A stretch of 64,000 nt of DNA from an uncultured Ruminiclostridium sp. (GTDB taxonomy: Bacteria > Bacillota > Clostridia > Oscillospirales > Acutalibacteraceae). Made by a program: the position numbers and the translations under genes. The DNA lies in contig CABUCM010000002.1 of assembly GCA_902490005.1 (NCBI GenBank), forward strand, positions 1 through 64,000. The letters run 5' to 3'. Below, one piece after another: positions 33,226 to 42,139 of this stretch (position 1 is its first letter; each line of letters begins with the position of its first letter). Under the pieces are notes generated by a model, which worked only from the letters and a program-made list of their open reading frames with translations, was not told the origin of the DNA and ran no database searches.

Positions 33226-34518
33226 TTATTTGCCGTTTTGATTCCAGTCGATATACTGAGCCGCGCACCAGCCTGTGCCCAAAAGGCAGCGAATCCGCAG
33301 CCAACCCTGGCCGTTATCCTCCAGCACATCCACCATATTCCCCTTGGTGATGGTAAACAGCACCGAGAAGGTGGTATCCGGGCCGGAACGGATATTCAGC
33401 GCATCCGCGGTGCATTTGCCCACGCCGATGGTGGGCACCTGGATATGGGTGCGGTACCAGTCGATATACTGGGCCGCGCACCAGCCGGAACCCAAAAGGC
33501 AGTTGATTTGCAGCCAGCTTCCATTTGCCGTCAAGACGTCCACCATATTGCCCTGGGAAAGCTGGAAGGCTACCGGATACTCCAGGCCGCTTCCAGTACG
33601 GACATTGAGGGTATCCGCCGTACATTTGCCAATGCCGATAGGGGGCATTTGAGATTCAAACGGGGTCCATTGGATATATTCCGCCGAACACCAGCCAACG
33701 CCAAGCAAGCAGTTGATCTGCAGCCATCCGTTCTCGCTGGTTTTCAGCACATCCACCATATTCCCGGAAGAAAGCTGGAACACCACCGGATAGCTGGTGC
33801 CGGGGCCGGAACGGACATTTAAGACATCCGCCACACAATGGCCGATGCCCAGCCTATTGTCCTTTTCCCCGCCGGAGCCTCCCTCCGAGCCATTGGAATC
33901 CCAGCCGTTGAGGCCCTTATCTTTAATCAGTTTAGGAAAATCCCGATAGGCAATGTTCATATCCACCTTTCCCGCGATCCCGCTGACGGTACCGCCGCTG
34001 GTATACTGCCACATACCGTGATGGCCCTCATACTGGTCCTCTGAATAGTACTGGGCTACCCATACGTCATAAGGCAGCTGATCCGGGTAAAATTTATTGT
34101 TCAGCCAGTAAAGGCTGGCGTAAATCCCCACATAATAGCCCGCTTTTTCCACGGTTTCGCAGAATGCCCGAATCACTCTGGTTAGGGCCTCCCGGTCCAG
34201 CGTTCCCATGGTCCCACTGTCCTCTACGTCATAATACAAGGGATATTCAAATTTGATTCCCTTGACCGTTTCCAAGAAAAAATTGGCCTCGTTCCTGGCC
34301 TCAGACTCTGTCACCGCATAGCCGTAATGGTAAGCGCCGATGGGAACCTTGGCGGCCTGCGCCCCATTTACATTGTTATAAAATTGATTATCCACCTGGC
34401 TAGGGCTGGGCGAACCGAAGCTGGACCGCAGAATGGCAAACTCTATGCCATCCTTTTTCACCGCGTTCCAGTCGATAGCTCCCTGCCAGGAACTGACATC
34501 AATTCCCTTTCTCTCCAT
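33226..34518 (-). CDS. GH25 lysozyme with three SH3b cell-wall-binding repeats
   Basis: 430 residues from ATG 34518 (MERKGIDVSSWQG), preceded by AAAGGAGG. The GH25 muramidase domain covers about 1-195, with Asp7 and the catalytic pair Asp97/Glu99 in YYDVEDSG. A Gly/Ser linker leads to three similar SH3b repeats (about 224-284, 296-354, 365-425), each with LNVRSG-type, NMVDVL and GWC-AQYI-W motifs. It cleaves peptidoglycan between MurNAc and GlcNAc. There is no signal peptide, a property of phage endolysins, but no holin or phage gene is near. Confidence 0.92.
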   Translation of the reverse strand: MERKGIDVSSWQGAIDWNAVKKDGIEFAILRSSFGSPSPSQVDNQFYNNVNGAQAAKVPIGAYHYGYAVTESEARNEANFFLETVKGIKFEYPLYYDVEDSGTMGTLDREALTRVIRAFCETVEKAGYYVGIYASLYWLNNKFYPDQLPYDVWVAQYYSEDQYEGHHGMWQYTSGGTVSGIAGKVDMNIAYRDFPKLIKDKGLNGWDSNGSEGGSGGEKDNRLGIGHCVADVLNVRSGPGTSYPVVFQLSSGNMVDVLKTSENGWLQINCLLGVGWCSAEYIQWTPFESQMPPIGIGKCTADTLNVRTGSGLEYPVAFQLSQGNMVDVLTANGSWLQINCLLGSGWCAAQYIDWYRTHIQVPTIGVGKCTADALNIRSGPDTTFSVLFTITKGNMVDVLEDNGQGWLRIRCLLGTGWCAAQYIDWNQNGK

Positions 34519-34704
34519 AAAAAATTCCTCCTTTAAGCTTTGGATCGTTTGTGAGCGCCCCTTTCTATCATATGTATGATCCAAAGACTTGTCCCATTTT
34601 CTTTTTCTTTGAAAACAAAAAATTCACTAAAATTGCCCAGAATTGCTAAATGATACATTTCATGAAACCGGCTCGTCTGCGAACAATAGATACGGGGTGA
34701 TAAA

Positions 34705-34890
34705 ATGGATAATTTTTTAACTGGAGGAGCGGTTCTGTTCAGCAACAGAATCTTCGACGGCAGGGATGTAAGCGATTATTTCGCCAGCCTGCCCGAGGAA
34801 GTACAGGAAGCCATCAACCAGCGGGCGGAAGAATTCCATTCCGCCGAGGAAATGAAGGCGTACGCGGAAGAATTGAAGCTGCGTTCGTAA
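34705..34890 (+). CDS. Small hypothetical protein
   Basis: 61 residues, acidic and mostly helical by composition: VSDYFASLPEEVQEAINQRAEEF followed by AEEMKAYAEELKLR. GGGGTGAT stands before the ATG and a strong terminator follows, so expression is likely. The leader overlaps the upstream region of the divergent GH25 gene. Not recognised; similar short helical proteins are common in Clostridia and none has a function known to me. Confidence 0.6.
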   Translation: MDNFLTGGAVLFSNRIFDGRDVSDYFASLPEEVQEAINQRAEEFHSAEEMKAYAEELKLRS

Positions 34891-34902
34891 CAAACTGCAA
34901 GC

Positions 34903-34939
34903 AAAAAAGCCGGCTGGGAAATATCCTAGCCGGCTTTTA
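34903..34939. terminator. Bidirectional terminator
   Basis: Fifteen-pair stem AAAAGCCGGCTGGGA / TCCTAGCCGGCTTTT (one wobble) between the small plus-strand gene and pfkA. Confidence 0.88.
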
Positions 34940-34949
34940 CTGGTAAAAT

Positions 34950-35918
34950 TTAAATTGAAATCTTCAGGGCGATGTCATAAAGCTCTTTATTAAACTTCTT
35001 TTTCATCTCAAGAGCCTCGGTGATATCAAAGTCAACAATATCCCCATGCTGCATGGCTACCACACGGTTGCTCTTCCCGTGAATCAAAAGCTCAACCGCC
35101 TTATAACCCATTTCACTGGCCACCACACGGTCTCTCAGCGTGGGAGATCCGCCTCTCTGCACATGGCCCAAAACCGTGGCTCTGGATTCGATGCCGGTTT
35201 TTTCCTCAATATCCTTGGCCAGCTGCTCTACGCCGCCGATGCCCTCGGCAACCACAACGATAAAGTGCTTTTTGCCGGTCATCTGGGTAAACTGCATCCG
35301 GTCGATGACATCCTTTTGAAAATCGTATTCCACCTCTGGCACCAAAATAGCGGTGGCGCCTACGGCAATACCGGTAAGCAGGGCGATGTCCCCGCATCTT
35401 CTTCCCATTACCTCTACCACACTGCAGCGGTCATGGGACTGCGCGGTGTCACGGATCCGGTCCACCATTTCCATGGCGGTATTCATGGCGGTGTCAAAGC
35501 CAACGGTATAGTCGCTGCACTGGATATCGTTATCAATGGTACCGGGAATGCCCACACAGGGAATCCCAGCGCCAGTCAGGTCTCTGGCGCCGCGGAAGGA
35601 GCCGTCGCCGCCGATGACCACTACGCCGCCGATGCCAAGTTCACGGCAGGTATCCGCCGCTTTCTGCACGCCGGCCGGCGTGTTGAATTCCGGGCTGCGG
35701 GCGGTAAACAGAGTGGTGCCGCCCCGATGGATAATATCTGAAACGCTGCGCAGGTTCATTTCAAAAACATCTCCGCTGATCAAACCATTGTAGCCTCTGC
35801 GCACGCCGATGACTCTGATCCCGTTGGCAATCGCGGTTCTGGCAACCGCACGCACCGCCGCGTTCATCCCCGGAGCGTCTCCTCCGCTGGTTAATACGGC
35901 TATGGAATTCATACTCAT
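34950..35918 (-). CDS. pfkA: ATP-dependent 6-phosphofructokinase
   Basis: 322 residues from ATG 35918 (MSMNSIAVLTSGGDAPGMN); a GGAGG site stands seven bases ahead. Phosphorylates fructose-6-phosphate, the committed step of glycolysis. ATP-site GGDGSFRGA with Gly in place of Lys as in ATP-dependent enzymes, and catalytic TIDNDI with Asp, are visible, as is the effector-site segment RGGSPTLRDRV. Own promoter upstream. Confidence 0.97.
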   Translation of the reverse strand: MSMNSIAVLTSGGDAPGMNAAVRAVARTAIANGIRVIGVRRGYNGLISGDVFEMNLRSVSDIIHRGGTTLFTARSPEFNTPAGVQKAADTCRELGIGGVVVIGGDGSFRGARDLTGAGIPCVGIPGTIDNDIQCSDYTVGFDTAMNTAMEMVDRIRDTAQSHDRCSVVEVMGRRCGDIALLTGIAVGATAILVPEVEYDFQKDVIDRMQFTQMTGKKHFIVVVAEGIGGVEQLAKDIEEKTGIESRATVLGHVQRGGSPTLRDRVVASEMGYKAVELLIHGKSNRVVAMQHGDIVDFDITEALEMKKKFNKELYDIALKISI

Positions 35919-35986
35919 GACAATAGCCTCCAAATCTCAAATCATTCTCTTTCAACCGGCAATCATTATATTAGCCTATTGTATTT

Positions 35987-36015
35987 ATTATAAGCAGAAA
36001 ACGTTACAGAATCAA
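35987..36015 (-). promoter_or_regulatory. Promoter of pfkA
   Basis: Minus strand TTGATT (36015-36010), 17 bases, TATAAT (35992-35987). A second possible -10 TATAAT at 35970-35965 pairs with a weaker -35 at 35993-35988, so initiation may occur at two points. Confidence 0.6.
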
Positions 36016-36133
36016 CAGAACTATATGGACAATCGTCTCACAACCATGGATTTCTTTCCCATATCATCCTGATTCTCCAAAAAGAACAGATTTAAAATAG
36101 ATTTTTGCTGAAAACTTCGGCATTCTGGCCAGA

Positions 36134-39100
36134 TCAGTCGACGACAATCACATTTTGATCCCCCAATTGATAGCGCAGCTCTTTCAGCAGGACCGAATTG
36201 CTGTCCACCCATAGGTTTGTGGGCGCCTTTAAATATTTTTTCTGGTCCGCGTAATAAAAATACACCGGCGTGGGCCCTTCAAAAATTTCCAGCAGCAGCA
36301 CGGCCCGCTCCTTTTCCCTAGACTGGGCCGACGGCAGCCGCAGATAAAGCCCCGGCCGCTTGCTTTTTTTCTGGGTTTCTTCTCCCGGCGGCGGCAGGAT
36401 CTGTTCCCCAATGATCTTTGGCTCCTCTTCCTCTCGGGCGCTGACCCTTCCCTTGATCTGTACCACGGCGCCCTCCTTCAGCAAATGACCGAATTCGGAA
36501 AGCACCTTGGGAAACACCAGCATTTCCATGGAGCCGTACAGGTCTTCAATCTGGACAAAGGCCATGGTGCTGTTATTTTTGGTGGCTTTCAAACGAACGC
36601 CGTTGATGATGCACAGCAGGGTCACGTTGGTGCCGTCATGATAGCGGTCATACTCCCCATGGGCTTCGGCGATCTCGCCGATTTTCGCGGCGTTGAGCTT
36701 TACCGCCGCCTGGGAATAGGCCGCCATCGGGTGGCCGGAAAGATACATACCCGTGACCTCTTTTTCCATGGACAAAAGCTCCGAAGGGGGGAACTCGTCC
36801 ACCCCGGGAAAAGTGACCTCGTCCTTAGGGGCTTCCCCCATGGCCTCGAAAAAGCCGATCTGGCCTTCCAGATTCTGCTTTTTCTCCGCGTCCAGGTTAT
36901 CCAAAACCGTGTCAGCCACCGACAGCATCTGCCGCCGGTTCGCCCCAAGGCCGTCTAAAGCGCCGGATTTGATGAGGCTTTCCAAGGTCCTCCGGTTCAT
37001 TTCCTTGCCGTGAAGCCGCTTGCAGAACTGATAAAACGAGGTGTATTTCCCGCCCTGCTCCCGCTCTTCCAGCAGCCGGGCGATAAAGCCCCGGCCCAGG
37101 TTCCGGATGGCCAGCAGGCCGAACCGGATGGAACCGTGGGTGACGGTAAAGCCGTTGCCGCTTTCATTGACGTTAGGGGGCAGCACCTGAATGCCCATGC
37201 TGGAGCATTCCTCGATATAGCCCGCCACCTTATTGGCGTTGTCCAGCACGCTGGTAAGCAGGGCCGCCATAAACTCTCTGGGATAATGGCATTTCATATA
37301 GGCGGTCTGGTAGCTGACCCAGGCGTAGGCGGTGGCGTGAGATTTATTGAAAGCGTAGGAAGCAAAGCTTTCCATTTCGGCGAAAATGCTTTCCGCGATT
37401 TCCCGGCTGACGCCCCGCCGGATACAGCCCTCTACCTCTACGGTACCGTCTTCAGCCACCAGGCCCTCGATGAAAATCTTCCGTTCCTTTTCCATCACCG
37501 AGTGCTTTTTCTTGGACATGGCCCGGCGGACGATATCGGCCCGTCCCAGAGAATAGCCCGCCAGGGTACGGAAAATCTGCATCACCTGCTCCTGATAAAC
37601 GATACAGCCGTAGGTCACGTCTAAGATGGAGGATAACAGGGGATGCCGATAGCTAACCCGCTCCGGATGGTGCCGGTTTTCAATGTATTTGGGGATCGAA
37701 TCCATCGGGCCGGGACGGTAAAGGGAAATTACGGCGATGAGGTCCTCCAGCGACTGCGGCCCCAGCTGGACCAGCACATTTTTCATACCGCCGGATTCAT
37801 ACTGGAATACGCCGTTGGTACTGCCCTCGGACAGCATTTTATAAACCGCCGGATCGTCGTCCGGCACGTGGGCGATAGAAAAACCCGGTTCTTTCCGTTG
37901 AACCATCTTTTCCGCGTCGCTGAGCACCGTTAGGGTTCTCAAGCCCAGAAAGTCCATCTTCAGCAGCCCCAGCTCTTCCAGGGTAGTCATGGTGTACTGG
38001 GTGACCACGGCGTCGTTGTTCTTTGCCAGGGGCACATAGAAGCTGACCGGCTGCTCGGTGATGACAACCCCCGCGGCGTGGGTAGAGGCCTGCCGGGGCA
38101 TGCCCTCCACCTTTCTTGCCATATCGATCAGCTCTTTGGTCTGGGGGTCGGCGTCGTAGCGGGCTTTCAGCTCCGGCGACACCTTCAGCGCCCGCTCCAG
38201 GGTGATGCCCAGTTCCATAGGCACCAGCTTGGCGATCACATCCACCGCGGCGTAGGGCATGGCCATGGCCCGTCCCACGTCCCGGATCGCGCCTCTCGCC
38301 GCCATCGTGCCGAAGGTGATGATCTGGGCAACGTGGTCCGCGCCGTATTTCCGCACCACATAGTCGATGACCTCCTGCCGCCGCTCATAGCAGAAGTCGA
38401 TGTCAAAGTCGGGCATACTCACCCGTTCCGGATTCAAAAAACGCTCGAACAGCAAATTATATTTGATAGGGTCAATGCCGGTAATGCCGATACAGTAGGC
38501 GGCGATGCTCCCCGCGCCGGAGCCTCTGCCCGGCCCTACCGGGATGCCCACGGATTTGGCGTACCGGATAAAATCATGGACGATCAGGTAATAATCCACA
38601 TAGCCCATGGTTTTGATGGTGTTCAGCTCATACTCCAGCCGCTCCTTGATGGCGGGGTCGGCGCTGCCGCCGTAATATTCGTCATAGCCCTCATAGCACT
38701 GGTTTCTGAAATACTCAAAATGATCCTGCCCGTCCGGCACCTCGAAATGGGGCAGCTTGGTGTTGCCAAACTCAAACTCCACATTGCACATTTCCGCGAT
38801 TTTCACCGTGTTGTCACAGGCCTCTGGAACCTGGGGGAACAAAGAGCGCATTTCATCCTCGGTTTTGAAATAGAACTCGTCCGAGCCGAACTCCAGGTTG
38901 TTGTCGTCCTCCAAGGTGTGGTTGGTCTGGATACACAGCAGCACCTGGTGCATTTTACTGTCTTCCTTGTGGATATAATGGCAGTCGTTGGTAACCACCA
39001 GGGGAATCCCCGTCTCCTGAGAAAGGGCGATAAGCATGGGGGCGATCTGCTTCTGCTCCCGGATACCATGGTCCTGAAGCTCGATATAAAAATTGCCCTG

Positions 39101-39601
39101 CCCGAAAATCCGGTTGTATTTCAGCGCCTTTTCTTTCGCCGCGTCGTAATCGCCCCGCACCAGCGCCCGGGGGATATCCCCCGCCAGGCAGGCGGAAAGG
39201 GCGATCAGGCCCTCGCTGTGGGCCTCCAGCATTTCGTCGTCCACCCGGGGCTTGTTGTAAAAGCCGTTGATCCAGGCCTCGGATACCATGGCCGCCAGGT
39301 TCTGATACCCGGTATTATTTTTGCACAGCAGCACCAGATGGCGGTTTTCCGAATCGAACTCGTGGATTTTGTCCGTATGCTTCCGGGGCGACACATAGAC
39401 CTCGCAGCCGATGACCGGATGGATCCCCTTGGCCTTGGCGGCCTTATAAAAATCCACCACCCCATACATGGAGCCGTGGTCGGTAATCGCCACAGAGCCC
39501 GCTCCCTGGCTCACCGCCGCGTCGATCAGCTCATTGATCCGGCAGGCGCCGTCCAGCAGGCTGTATTCCGTATGCAAATGCAAATGGACAAAACCGCTCA
39601 T
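36134..39601 (-). CDS. dnaE: DNA polymerase III alpha subunit (DnaE)
   Basis: 1155 residues from ATG 39601 (MSGFVHLHLHTEYSLLDG), with GGAGGAAT upstream. N-terminal PHP domain, then the C-family polymerase core with the catalytic PDFDIDF near residue 400, a helix-hairpin-helix region (GLGANRRQM) and an OB-fold (VTLLCIINGVRLKATKNNSTMAFVQIEDL). This is the DnaE1/DnaE3-type enzyme; a separate PolC is expected elsewhere in a Firmicute. Confidence 0.97.
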   Translation of the reverse strand: MSGFVHLHLHTEYSLLDGACRINELIDAAVSQGAGSVAITDHGSMYGVVDFYKAAKAKGIHPVIGCEVYVSPRKHTDKIHEFDSENRHLVLLCKNNTGYQNLAAMVSEAWINGFYNKPRVDDEMLEAHSEGLIALSACLAGDIPRALVRGDYDAAKEKALKYNRIFGQGNFYIELQDHGIREQKQIAPMLIALSQETGIPLVVTNDCHYIHKEDSKMHQVLLCIQTNHTLEDDNNLEFGSDEFYFKTEDEMRSLFPQVPEACDNTVKIAEMCNVEFEFGNTKLPHFEVPDGQDHFEYFRNQCYEGYDEYYGGSADPAIKERLEYELNTIKTMGYVDYYLIVHDFIRYAKSVGIPVGPGRGSGAGSIAAYCIGITGIDPIKYNLLFERFLNPERVSMPDFDIDFCYERRQEVIDYVVRKYGADHVAQIITFGTMAARGAIRDVGRAMAMPYAAVDVIAKLVPMELGITLERALKVSPELKARYDADPQTKELIDMARKVEGMPRQASTHAAGVVITEQPVSFYVPLAKNNDAVVTQYTMTTLEELGLLKMDFLGLRTLTVLSDAEKMVQRKEPGFSIAHVPDDDPAVYKMLSEGSTNGVFQYESGGMKNVLVQLGPQSLEDLIAVISLYRPGPMDSIPKYIENRHHPERVSYRHPLLSSILDVTYGCIVYQEQVMQIFRTLAGYSLGRADIVRRAMSKKKHSVMEKERKIFIEGLVAEDGTVEVEGCIRRGVSREIAESIFAEMESFASYAFNKSHATAYAWVSYQTAYMKCHYPREFMAALLTSVLDNANKVAGYIEECSSMGIQVLPPNVNESGNGFTVTHGSIRFGLLAIRNLGRGFIARLLEEREQGGKYTSFYQFCKRLHGKEMNRRTLESLIKSGALDGLGANRRQMLSVADTVLDNLDAEKKQNLEGQIGFFEAMGEAPKDEVTFPGVDEFPPSELLSMEKEVTGMYLSGHPMAAYSQAAVKLNAAKIGEIAEAHGEYDRYHDGTNVTLLCIINGVRLKATKNNSTMAFVQIEDLYGSMEMLVFPKVLSEFGHLLKEGAVVQIKGRVSAREEEEPKIIGEQILPPPGEETQKKSKRPGLYLRLPSAQSREKERAVLLLEIFEGPTPVYFYYADQKKYLKAPTNLWVDSNSVLLKELRYQLGDQNVIVVD

Positions 39602-39625
39602 GATAAATTCCTCCAAAGGTAGAAG

Positions 39626-39652
39626 CGGGCGGGGCATCTTTCGCCCCGCCCG
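39626..39652. terminator. GC-rich hairpin between the SPFH gene and dnaE
   Basis: Ten-pair stem CGGGCGGGGC / GCCCCGCCCG with a seven-base loop. There is no T run on the minus strand, so it may be a weak terminator or an mRNA stabiliser rather than a full stop. Confidence 0.5.
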
Positions 39653-39672
39653 TGGTTTTTAGGCTTCCTGTT

Positions 39673-40740
39673 TTATACGGTCTGGGTTCCGCAGTCCGGG
39701 CAGAATTTGCCGTTTACCATCTTGCGGCATTGGGGGCAGAAACGGTCCCCTTGGGCCGCCGGCTGGCTTTCCGGCGCCACAGGCTTGCCGCACTCCATAC
39801 AGAATTTCGCCGGGGCGGCATATTTTTTGCCGCAGCCGGTGCATACATAAGCCCCCGCCGCCGGAGCCTGAGGCTGGGCCGGTTTAGGCTGGGCCGCGCT
39901 CGCCATTTGCTGGGCCATCTGCTGGCCCATCGCCATCGCCGCGCCCATGGTGGCGAAATTACCGCCGCCGTTCGGCTTGTCAAAGCTATCCGCCATGGAG
40001 ACAGAGGCATACTTGCCCACATCCTGCACAAAGCTTTGAGACGCCACCTTTTCCGCCATCTTTTGAACCTCCGGCGGATAGTTGATGCTCAAAATATTCA
40101 AATCGGCCACGCCCATGCCGATATCCCCTAGCTCCTTATCCAGTTCGGCGCACATCTGCTTCGCCAGCCGGCGGTTATTGGCCTGTAAGGAAACGAGGGC
40201 GTTCAGGCCCACATTCTGCTGGCCCTCCAGAATGGCCTCCGCCACAATTCCGCTGAGCTCACCCATAATCCGTTCAGAAATATCAGCCAGGCTGTAAGTG
40301 CTTTTCACCCCGGCGATTTTATTGATAAACTGGACGTAGTCCCTGAATTCCACAATCAGGTTGCCGTTGCAGCCCACCGGGATTCCCGAAGGCACCTCCG
40401 TGGTGGGGATCATGATCCTCTGCCGGGTACCCCATTTGAGCAAAAGCTCCTTGGCGTTGACAAAATAAACCTCCGCCCGCAGGCCGGTGTCCCCTCTCAG
40501 CTGGAACCATCCCTTCAGGCTGCTTAAAAACGGGGTGATGTCTGTTTCCACGTCATAGGTTCCCGGCTGCTCAAAAACGCCCTCTAGCTGGCCGCCGGCA
40601 TAGAAAATCGCCCTTTGCCCCGGACGAATCACCAATCTGGCCCCTTTTTTCAGCTCTGTGTTCGGCCATCTATAAAACAACACGTCGTCCCGGAATTCAT
40701 TCCATTCAATGGTATCTCTGCCCTGTCCAAACCATGCCAT
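39673..40740 (-). CDS. SPFH-domain protein with C-terminal zinc ribbons (YdjI-like)
   Basis: 355 residues. The N-terminal SPFH/virion-core-like domain (about 25-240) has KKGARLVIRPGQRAIFYAGG and RAEVYFVNAKELLLKWGT. A Met/Ala/Gln-rich linker leads to two zinc ribbons (CTGCGKKY...CMECG, CPQCRKM...CPDCG). YdjI in B. subtilis belongs to a PspA-linked membrane-stress cluster. The next upstream gene encodes a YdjG-like protein, giving the same ydjG-ydjI pairing, but no PspA homologue is seen here. Confidence 0.85.
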   Translation of the reverse strand: MAWFGQGRDTIEWNEFRDDVLFYRWPNTELKKGARLVIRPGQRAIFYAGGQLEGVFEQPGTYDVETDITPFLSSLKGWFQLRGDTGLRAEVYFVNAKELLLKWGTRQRIMIPTTEVPSGIPVGCNGNLIVEFRDYVQFINKIAGVKSTYSLADISERIMGELSGIVAEAILEGQQNVGLNALVSLQANNRRLAKQMCAELDKELGDIGMGVADLNILSINYPPEVQKMAEKVASQSFVQDVGKYASVSMADSFDKPNGGGNFATMGAAMAMGQQMAQQMASAAQPKPAQPQAPAAGAYVCTGCGKKYAAPAKFCMECGKPVAPESQPAAQGDRFCPQCRKMVNGKFCPDCGTQTV

Positions 40741-40795
40741 ATTGTATCTTCCTGCCTTTCAAAAATTTTATTGCAACACCGTGGCGATTTTCATG

Positions 40796-42007
40796 TTATA
40801 ACCAGTCACACTGAATTTGCTGGGCCAATTCCCGGGGAGGCGCAAGAGACCCCGTTTGTAAATCCACGGACTGTACCTGCGCCGCCGGCGTATGGTAATC
40901 GGCGGCGTAAGCGTCGGTGGACTCGATTAGGAAAAACAGCCCCACTAAAATCGCCAGGGCAACCAATACCGCCGTCACAATCTTAGGCGCGCTGTAGGGG
41001 CGCCCGCCGCTGACCTTGCCGGTCTCTCCGTTGATTAAATATTGATAAACCTTCCCCTTATGGCTGAAAACCGCGTTCCATAGGGGCAAAAGCACATGCT
41101 TATAAGCCACGTTGGAGCAGGTGAATCTAACGCTGGTAACCTGGGCCTGGGAGTACCCCATGGAAAGAATAGCTTCCCGGGCTTGATTTTCCAAGGCGCC
41201 GCGGATAATCTGTTCCGCCTGATGAAAGCCGTCGTCGGCTTTTAACGCGTACTTTTCCGCCTGAAAACCGGATATGTACTGGGGGGAGTAAGGCTTGATG
41301 TCATTCACCGTGTCGTAAGGAAGTATGCTGTTCAAATACTTGCTGTTGCTTTTCTCACTGGCGCAGATCTGAATATCATTGAAAAACTGCCCCACCGGGC
41401 CGCTGACCGGGAACCAATCCGTTGTGGTATGGGTGTTGCCGTCCTTGTCCCGGTAGGTCCTGGTACGGCCGCCCCGGCCGGTAAACCAGCCGTCGGCCTT
41501 TGCGTCATAGGTCCAGAACGGAATATAAAGGCCGGTGAGCCTTCCCTCTTGATAGGATTTTTTTAAGGAGTTTGGGGCAAACCACCGCTTTTTCACCCAA
41601 GCATGGAATTTTTCCTGGGCCTCCTTCTGGTCCAGCCGGAACGGCACAATCCCCTCGGGAGGGATGCCGCTTTCCTGCTTTTTTACATCCACCTGGGTGG
41701 AGCCGCACATAGGGCACACCGTGGCGGTGTCATACTGGCCGAACATAATCTGGGCGCCGCAGTTCTGGCAAGACACACAGGAGGTTCCCTGAAACGCCAC
41801 ATCCCGCGTTTCCCGGCTGCGGTAGTCGTTTAATGGGTATTCGTAAACGCCCTCGTGAAGGGGGACAATCTGGTCGGGAGACCCGCAGGATTCGCAGCAG
41901 TACAGCTGCCGCTTAATATCGTACCTTAAATTCCCGCCGCAATTAGGGCAGAGAAAATGTTCCGTCTCCGCGGTTTTCACTCCGTCTGCTGGAATGGTTT
42001 GCTGCAT
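40796..42007 (-). CDS. Zinc-ribbon membrane protein (YdjG-like)
   Basis: 403 residues. An N-terminal TFIIB-type ribbon (CPNCGGNLRYD...CESCG, about 19-42) and a second Cys set (CQNCG...CPMCG, about 80-102) precede a globular region with GLYIPFWTYDAKADGWF, and one membrane helix near 344-366 close to the C-terminus. It matches the YdjG partner of SPFH proteins. It probably assembles with the SPFH protein encoded 55 bases downstream. Function in the cell is not established. Confidence 0.82.
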   Translation of the reverse strand: MQQTIPADGVKTAETEHFLCPNCGGNLRYDIKRQLYCCESCGSPDQIVPLHEGVYEYPLNDYRSRETRDVAFQGTSCVSCQNCGAQIMFGQYDTATVCPMCGSTQVDVKKQESGIPPEGIVPFRLDQKEAQEKFHAWVKKRWFAPNSLKKSYQEGRLTGLYIPFWTYDAKADGWFTGRGGRTRTYRDKDGNTHTTTDWFPVSGPVGQFFNDIQICASEKSNSKYLNSILPYDTVNDIKPYSPQYISGFQAEKYALKADDGFHQAEQIIRGALENQAREAILSMGYSQAQVTSVRFTCSNVAYKHVLLPLWNAVFSHKGKVYQYLINGETGKVSGGRPYSAPKIVTAVLVALAILVGLFFLIESTDAYAADYHTPAAQVQSVDLQTGSLAPPRELAQQIQCDWL

Positions 42008-42104
42008 AAGGTTCCACCTCCGCCAAAACTAAAAAAGCACTAAATTATTTATACCATATCCCGGCCGTGATTTCCATGCTTTTTTACAGAAAACTCATGA
42101 TTCC

Positions 42105-42135
42105 AAAAAAGCCCCGGGAATCCTCCCAAGGCTTT
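42105..42135 (-). terminator. Terminator of the ANT(6)-like gene
   Basis: Minus strand 12-pair stem AAAGCCTTGGGA / TCCCGGGGCTTT (two wobbles) followed by a T run, directly after the gene. Confidence 0.75.
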
Positions 42136-42139
42136 CCTG

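Noticed and set aside
33724..34518. GH25 gene as part of a prophage
   Set aside because: Flanking genes are housekeeping (pfkA, dnaE, a CmpB-like membrane gene); no integrase, holin, tail or portal genes are seen.
38078..39622. Open frame of 514 codons on the plus strand
   Set aside because: It lies fully antisense to dnaE, has His/Gly/Val-rich composition typical of the reverse complement of a GC-biased gene, and has no binding site. A shadow of dnaE.
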